Origin: Sipunculus nudus
Taxonomy: Eukaryota; Annelida; Sipuncula; Golfingiida; Sipunculidae
Length of the DNA stretch: 64,000 bases
Reading direction: 5' to 3'
NCBI GenBank assembly: GCA_026874595.1
Contig: CM049316.1
Coordinates: forward strand, 56,119,676 to 56,183,675
Shown here: one piece after another, positions 57,997 through 64,000 of the stretch
Layout: each line of letters starts with the position of its first letter
Numbering within the stretch: position 1 is the first letter of the stretch
Translations under genes and position numbers: made by a program
The notes under the pieces: generated by a model
Databases searched by the model: none
What the model saw: only the letters and a program-made list of their open reading frames with translations
What the model was told of the DNA's origin: nothing

Positions 57997-58824
57997 ATGA
58001 CACCGCTGCTGCCGATGTTGCATCTGTTCACACTGTTGGCAGGCTGCCTTAATGTGATTGAAGGCAGTCGCACAGTCACTTTCCATAACTACGCGTCTTA
58101 CACATCGGATAAAAAGATGTGCTCCGATCCTTACCAGTATCGAATCGAGGCGTACGACAACAAGACACTGGCGTTCGGCGATGGTGACACGATCACTGTG
58201 CGGTGCCGTTTGGGATGCAACGTTCACAAGGAAGACCCTTGCCCTTCGGTTATGACCATGGGGTTCGGACTGTCCACAGGAGTACTCGAGCTGTTCAATA
58301 TGTCGTCGCCGAGAGTGTTCGTAGAAAATTCCACCTCTGGACGGTCGAATGCCTTGTTCAACATATCCGCCGACGAACTGCCCAACGGATTCTCTGCCGT
58401 GTATTGCGGCTGTGGCTGTTTTGTTTGCTCCGCCCTGAGAAGCAGCGCCCTCTATTTGAAGGTTGTGGACACGGGCGCCCCAAAGAAACCCTCGCAGCCA
58501 CCGAAGCAGGTCACGAAAACTGTCAAAACTAATTCTGTGACATGGAACCGCCCCGCCGCTCCTGGAACATACCGGTACAAAGTGATCTACCAAAAGGTCC
58601 CTGACACAGAAAATCCACCGGGCAGCTCGGTTTACGACCCAAACTACAGGTGGGTTCCTCAGGTAGAGACCCACGTCCACACCGTTACCACCACTTCTGC
58701 GAAGCTCGTCCATGCCGAGCCGTCCACCAAGTATCTCGTGTACGTGTCCGCAGAAGTGAACGGCACGAACCGTTGGTCCGCGATATCGCGAGGTGGTTTC
58801 ATAACTCCCGAACCATGTCCTTAA
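57997..58824 (+). CDS. Secreted Ig-like plus fibronectin-III protein 1, 275 aa
   Basis: The frame opens at a GTG; the ATG at 57997 starts a clear signal peptide (about 1-24). The N-terminal domain (about 25-165) is Cys-rich and beta-type, with several N-glycosylation sequons (NKT, NMS, NST, NIS) and the motifs DGDTITVRCRLGC and AVYCGCGCF, suggesting an Ig-like fold. The C-terminal ~105 residues fit a fibronectin type III domain (VTWNRP, YRYKVIYQ, TKYLVYVSAEVNG). There is no membrane anchor, so it is probably secreted. Ig/FN3 combinations are typical of cytokine and growth-factor receptors, so a decoy receptor or ligand-binding protein is plausible. Closely paralogous to 59296-60132. Confidence 0.75.
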   Translation: MTPLLPMLHLFTLLAGCLNVIEGSRTVTFHNYASYTSDKKMCSDPYQYRIEAYDNKTLAFGDGDTITVRCRLGCNVHKEDPCPSVMTMGFGLSTGVLELFNMSSPRVFVENSTSGRSNALFNISADELPNGFSAVYCGCGCFVCSALRSSALYLKVVDTGAPKKPSQPPKQVTKTVKTNSVTWNRPAAPGTYRYKVIYQKVPDTENPPGSSVYDPNYRWVPQVETHVHTVTTTSAKLVHAEPSTKYLVYVSAEVNGTNRWSAISRGGFITPEPCP

Positions 58825-59295
58825 CACTATCTGAATGTCAAACGCGATTTCATAGTCTTTTAATGTTTTATTTTATGATGGCCAATAACATGTTTTCTGT
58901 TCTTTTGTATGTACCGTGTTTCACGTACATCTGTGTTTACATTTTACCTATGCCGAACACATTTGATTGTTTCTCGTATGTGTATCTTTTTACGTTGCGT
59001 CGTTTGTATTGATACTGGATTATACCCTGATGCCGATATTGTTACGTCGCTTGCACCAGGAACATCGCCAGATGATATGAATCAGCAAAAACACGTCGGG
59101 TGATTATTTGTTTTGTGCTATTGGGGGGTTCATGTTTCCGATGTCACGTGACGGTACTCGCATGTTATATATGTGGTCGCGACACGTCGACTCAGATCAT
59201 TTTAAACGGGACGCTGGTGAGAAGCAAGCGTGCAGCAAACGGCCTCCAGCCCTGTCCGTTGACTGTACGTAAGACATACCAGGAACGGAGACAAT
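58825..59295. promoter_or_regulatory. Spacer and duplicated promoter of Ig/FN3 gene 2
   Basis: CACGTG at 59145-59150, TTATATATGTG near 59164 and the leader GGGACGCTGGTGAG around 59208 repeat the arrangement before gene 1. The duplication therefore included the promoter. No gene in between. Confidence 0.55.
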
Positions 59296-60132
59296 ATGAG
59301 ACCGCTACTGCCGTTGTTGCAACTGTTCACACTGTTTTTCTGCTTATATCTGGTTGAGGGCCGCCGCACCGTCACGTTTTATGATTACGGCTTTTATGGC
59401 TCGGAGGACAGAATATGCTCCGACCGTTACCAGTATTTGATAGAGCCGTACGACAACGCAAATCAGGTGTTCGGCGATGGTGACACGATCACTGTGCGGT
59501 GCCGTTTGGGATGCAAGGAAAACGCTGTTCACAAGGAAGACCCTTGCCCTTCGGTTACGACCATGGGGTTCGGACTGTCAACAGGAGTACTCGACCTGTA
59601 CAATATGTCGTCGCCCAGAGTGTTCGTTGAAAATTCCACCTCTGGGCGGGTGAATGCCTTGTTCAACATATCCGCCGACGAATTGCCCAACGGGATATCG
59701 GCCGTTTATTGCGGCTGTGGCTGTTTTGCATGTTCGAAGTTGAGAAGCCGCGCCCTCTATTTAAAAGTGAAAGACTCGGCCGCTCCAACCAAACCCTCGC
59801 GCCCGGTGCAAGGTACGAAAACCGTCAAAACAAATTATGTGACATGGAAACGTCCCGCCACCCCTGGAAGATACCGGTACAAAGTGATCTACACAAGGGT
59901 CCCTGTCAGTGCCAATTCACGAGGCAGCAGCTCTGTCTACGATCCAACCTATAGGTGGGTGCCTCAGATCAAGAGACATGTCCACATCGTTTACACCAAT
60001 TCTGCGGCCCTCGTCCATGCCGTGCCGGCTACAATGTACGTGGTGTCCGTGTATGCAGAGGTTAACGGCACCAATCGCTGGTCCCGTATATCGCGACCCG
60101 GTTTCTTCAAAACACCAGACCCTCGCCAATAA
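59296..60132 (+). CDS. Secreted Ig-like plus fibronectin-III protein 2, 278 aa
   Basis: ATG at 59296, signal peptide about 1-22. Same two-domain layout as gene 1 and very similar throughout. The block from the DGDTITVRCRLGC motif to the CGCGCF motif is nearly identical, while the FN3 half and the signal peptide differ more. AATAAA at 60128-60133 overlaps the stop codon, giving a very short 3' UTR. Probably a secreted ligand-binding or decoy protein. Tandem duplicates that diverge mainly in one domain fit selection by host ligands. This is the last convincing gene of the window. Confidence 0.75.
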   Translation: MRPLLPLLQLFTLFFCLYLVEGRRTVTFYDYGFYGSEDRICSDRYQYLIEPYDNANQVFGDGDTITVRCRLGCKENAVHKEDPCPSVTTMGFGLSTGVLDLYNMSSPRVFVENSTSGRVNALFNISADELPNGISAVYCGCGCFACSKLRSRALYLKVKDSAAPTKPSRPVQGTKTVKTNYVTWKRPATPGRYRYKVIYTRVPVSANSRGSSSVYDPTYRWVPQIKRHVHIVYTNSAALVHAVPATMYVVSVYAEVNGTNRWSRISRPGFFKTPDPRQ

Positions 60133-60739
60133 ATCTGGTTGAATGTCGGAGTCGTTTTCATAATATTCCGTGCAAGGATGTTCTTCATGGACATTACGTG
60201 GTTTTGCTTTTCATTACCTTTCACCGCATGTACTTTTGTTTTTGTTGTAGTTAGTGTTTTTGCATATCTTGCCATACAATAATGTGTTTGTCCAGTGGCG
60301 TTTTAAAGTATGCGCCTATATCAATCAATATATTTGTTTTCCACATTAAAAGATGTGCTGATCATATCTACTTGTCTTCGTGGTTTTCCTTTCGGTTATG
60401 GTAAGCATTTGTATATGTGTGCGTGTATGTGGACTTGTATGTCGTCCGTTCAATATGATACTGGAATAACAACTCGCCTGTATGGTTACAATACGTAGAA
60501 CAGAACGCCCCACACGCCTCAAAACCTTTTTGCCCTAACCTCCCACCAGCGTACATATGCAGTTATTTAATGACGGTAAGCGAAGCCGATATATGAGCTT
60601 TGGACGACATAACAAAAGTAGTGCCGTAGAGCTACCAGTATTTTAGATATACATGTGATCGTAAAAAAACTATCATATTGCCGGGAAATGGTAATAACTG
60701 GCATGATATATATCAGTGTTGCGCGTGGACGATATGTCC

Positions 60740-61045
60740 CTGTGGACGAAAAGGCACCACAGACGTTGATCACAACCGCATCACATTTCACAATGCTGCG
60801 GATGAACCGTTAGACATAGATCACCATGATGCATTAAAACAGCCAGCACATTAACTTGTTTAGCACATCCGACTGCCTGGTCAGTCGTGCAATATTTTAT
60901 ACTTGACACAGAGCGCGTGAATCTGCGGTGGACGAAAAGAACTGTGGACGAAACGTCCGTTACAATATTCCTGTGGGCGAACCGGACATGTGGAGAAACA
61001 GGTGGTTGGACGAAGAGGCGAGCACAAAACGATCTGGGGACGAAA
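60740..61045. repeat. Degenerate GTGGACGAAA repeats
   Basis: GTGGACGAAA or near variants (GTGGGCGAACC, TTGGACGAAGA, GGGACGAAACA) occur at about seven places in 300 bp with irregular spacing. Confidence 0.5.
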
Positions 61046-62559
61046 CATCTATAACCCCAAGTCCATGACGGAAACACTTACTACATCGAAACACACCACA
61101 TGCCCAGGCTGACAGCTGTAGGCCTACCCAAGCGTTTAAAGCAGACGACCGGGTTCTCCGGACACTTGTCTCCTTGCCGCGTCTTGAGCTAGAGTTACAC
61201 TTTTTTGCAGGCCCACCAGTGAATCTCGCCTTCACTAATTAATTCACTCAATACCTCTAATGAATATTCATGAACTTCCAGAGCAACAGCAGGTTTACTA
61301 ATGAAACGAGTGCGTCTTTGATGGGTTCCTTGGTGTTATAACCCAACCATGGAATGATAACACAGATTTGATACTGTTATGTTGTTACTGTGGCTACATA
61401 AGTGACCGTGGGAACCCTACAGATGATCGGTCGAGAGAATGCGAGAAGACGATCGATCGGCGGGCGGTGAAGCATAACACCACGGATTACAAGTCTAACA
61501 GTGGAAACACAGTGGCACTCGAATCGTATATATACAGCGGAATATTTATTAACGTGAACAATTGGAACTGGTCTTGTGACACGCATCGCGACGTCACGAC
61601 GCGTATTCATATAAAAACCTCACATGCCTGATCTTGTTTGGTAAATTATAAGAGGAAATGTTTGGCACGGGCTAGAGGATATAGGGATTTGACCATGATG
61701 AGCAGTCATCCGTATATTGTTGAACACTGTATAATTTAGGGCACTGACCTTGAAATCCGCAGGGCTGACAAATTATGACAAAGAGGCCAAACTGTCGTGT
61801 TTCAAAGTGTCTTGGCAGAGGCATGTGTTAAATTCACACAACCTCCGACATTCCATCAACAAATGAAGCATGAACTGTCACAGAAGAGAATATGACTGAA
61901 GATGCCTGAACATGGTCCGGTGATGGCTGACATCTGTTTTAAGCCCAGGGTAGGCTGGATCACCATTAGGTCTGGGCTGTCTACATTATGAATAGTGTTT
62001 GGTTTAGACTGGTTTTGGTTAGATTAAGATTTGATCTAGTCTAGATTAGATAATGATTAAAGGGGCATAATCAAGAGCTAAATTATGCCTATTCTTTTAC
62101 ACTATCAGTTCAGTTTTGCTTTTTACAAATGTTTCCCAGCAAAACCATCCCAGCAAACGGTCTCATCTCGCATACGACTGTTTAACACCATGTTATGGCT
62201 CTGCGTGTTGGTAAACAGTCTTTTTACCATAACAAAGCCGCATGACCAGAGGTTAGATTAAGAGAAGCAACACGCGGTGTTCAGCCAGCAGAAAGAAACA
62301 TGTGTTACATTTTATGGGCCAAATCAGGCCGGGCGTCTCCTGGTCGACAAATTTTTTTTTGGCTCAGCGATGCACACTGCCCCACGCGGTGTGTTTATGT
62401 TGACATCTGTCATCGCGCCCGGTCCACTGTTTTTAACATTTGTTTACAGGAGAAAGCAAATGGTTTCAGGTAATTTTTTTTGGAGGTACAGATTTATTCT
62501 AAAGGGAAGAAGCTATTTTTCGTGTTAACTCAACATGCTTTATAGGTGATTGGGCCCCT

Positions 62560-62890
62560 TTAAGATCTGGTCTAGACTGGTCTGGACCAGATTAGGAATA
62601 ACTCTAGATTAAAATGTGATTTAGATCTTGCTCTAAACTTGTTGGGACAAGATCGGGATTAGATCTGGTCTAGGTTAGATTATGATTTAGAACTGATCAA
62701 GCCTGGTCTGGACTACCTCATAGTTAGCTCTACTCTAGTCAAAGCTAGAATAGATTATAAAAAATATCCGATCTAGACTGGACTGGGCCAGAGCAGGATT
62801 AGATATGGTCAAGGTTGTATTATAACTAAGATCTGGTTTAGAGTGGTCTGGCCTAGACTAGGATTAGGTCTGGTATAGGCTAGATTATGT
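62560..62890. repeat. Degenerate TCTGGTCTAG repeats
   Basis: Phrases such as GATCTGGTCTAGACTGGTCT and GATTAGATCTGGTC recur about every 60-80 bp with many changes. A shorter outlier lies at about 61990-62060. Typical of old, decayed satellite DNA. Confidence 0.6.
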
Positions 62891-63479
62891 CCTATATGTC
62901 ACGTTTTGTGAAATATTTATGGAATTTATTTATGAAATTTAGATTGTGTTCAAATAATTGCATTTTTAAAAACAAAAATATACTGTATAGATCGCTCTTT
63001 AGAATAATTATCTTAACCATGCATCCGGTTCTGAGTAATCTTGTGACACTAGAGACATATTTTACATTCATAAACCTGGGGGGCATTTTATGACTGTTTG
63101 AATGATTTTCTCTGCTGAATCTTTGCTTTCCCCACATTCGCGAGGTCAACCTTTCTTGATTTTTCTTTCATTAATGATTCATTTTTACGAATATCATTCG
63201 TGCAGCCATTCAAAGCTTTTGTATAAACGTATATTTGATGATGTTTTATTACATCGAATTGATAAGATGTTTCATGACTCTGCTGCTTATTGCTGGACCC
63301 GAAGTGCACTGCATCCCACCCCCCACCCCCCCCGGGGGCGTATTCGGGGGAGGGGGCGGCTTTTACTCTGCTAATACTTATGCTAGTCAACTCCTGGCAA
63401 GTGTTATGTTTGTTGACTCACATTTTTTATGTTCGATTATTTAAGTATACGAACACATATATAAAATTTGGCGTTTTAT

Positions 63480-63545
63480 GAAAATAATGACGATAATGAT
63501 AATGACGATAATAAAAATAATGATTATAATAATAATAACTATAAT
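63480..63545. repeat. Imperfect trinucleotide microsatellite
   Basis: Runs of AATGACGATAATGAT and AATAATAAT; low complexity. Confidence 0.7.
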
Positions 63546-64000
63546 TCCATGAGACTACTTATTACACACGAATTCATGTGAACACACCATATGTGCAGTA
63601 CATAAAATGCATACAGATATAACAAATGTATCACGGGACGTGACGCACATCTGAAAGGTCGACTGAAAGGACCTGTTCACACACTAGGTATGATATACAT
63701 ACATTAAATATTTAGTGTTCTTTTATTTTTTTGCTGGGAGAAACCGCGTCCATTTTTGATGCCAACTTAACTAGGTGTGTACATCTGCAGAATGCATTTG
63801 GTTTCGGACCAAACAGGGCACTAGCACATGATTTTCCTCATTTTATATCCCGGTTTTAACCAGGCCTTGATGAGTACTACATCAGCGGGCCCTGGGTGTG
63901 TTTTCGTCTCGATTACTGGATCATATCAGCAAGGAACCCCCGACACTAATAATACGGCCGATTAGCACAGCCTTCCAATTCAGAGCGCTCACCCTGGGTT

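Larger units (their letters stand above)
60133..64000. other. AT-rich region without convincing genes, host-like
   Basis: No open frame over about 100 codons and no recognisable RNA gene. Contains degenerate GTGGACGAAA repeats (60740-61045), degenerate TCTGGTCTAG repeats (61990-62060 and 62560-62890), a C/G-rich block (63308-63360) and an AAT/GAC microsatellite (63480-63545). Composition and repeat style differ from the coding part and resemble animal intergenic DNA, which suggests a virus/host junction near 60.2 kb or a noncoding viral end. Confidence 0.5.

Noticed and set aside
62277-62528. 83-codon + strand frame in the right-hand region
   Set aside because: No ATG-based support, promoter, poly(A) signal or recognisable domain; likely chance or a decayed mobile element.

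Overview
The window carries about 60 kb of a large double-stranded DNA virus of the order Herpesvirales, most like the invertebrate herpesviruses (Malacoherpesviridae). Four features support this. There is a glycoprotein B-type fusion protein cut by the left edge. There is a terminase large-subunit gene split by a 5.8-kb intron with other genes nested inside it. There is a candidate UL24-type PD-(D/E)XK nuclease. There is also an unusually large set of apoptosis and innate-signalling genes (three IAPs, CARD-like proteins, IkB-like ankyrin proteins). The captured gene types (BIR/UBA/RING, EGF mosaic, Ig+FN3, knottin) fit an invertebrate host such as a mollusc, annelid or amphioxus. The exact host cannot be told from sequence alone.

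Layout. 1-10 kb: gB (+), then a leftward block of four genes of unknown function, the last (6645-9899) with an apparently broken 5' end. 10-15 kb: a cluster of three leftward IAP genes. The middle one is spliced and encodes BIR-BIR-UBA-RING. 15-24 kb: terminase exon 1 and exon 2 (+), with five genes nested in the intron, four on the opposite strand. 24-33.6 kb: large unrecognised genes, probably virion or packaging proteins, plus the PD-(D/E)XK protein. 33.8-39 kb: a secreted six-cysteine knottin-like peptide, a CARD-like protein and a secreted mosaic with 15 EGF-like repeats. 39-42 kb: a large coiled-coil protein. 42.6-46.6 kb: three tandem IkB-like ankyrin genes. 46.9-52.6 kb: small, probably early or accessory genes: a predicted myristoylated protein, two Cys/His-rich proteins, a repeat-rich coiled-coil protein, and a divergent pair that share their 5' ends and are flanked by inverted repeats. 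52.8-56.3 kb: 129-bp tandem repeats, then a ~2.5-kb composite palindrome with a GC-rich core of ~106-bp units. 57-60.1 kb: a small gene and a tandem pair of secreted Ig/FN3-type proteins. 60.2-64 kb: AT-rich, degenerate-repeat DNA without convincing genes. It looks host-like, so the window may be an integrated or endogenous copy, or may include a virus/host or assembly junction.

Functionally the left half is core herpesvirus machinery (fusion, packaging, structure). The IAP cluster and the right half look like a host-manipulation arsenal aimed at caspases and ubiquitin signalling, CARD assemblies, NF-kB and extracellular ligands. Many genes have TATA boxes and AATAAA signals that help choose starts. 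Where only GTG or TTG opens the reading frame, I moved the start to the first plausible ATG.
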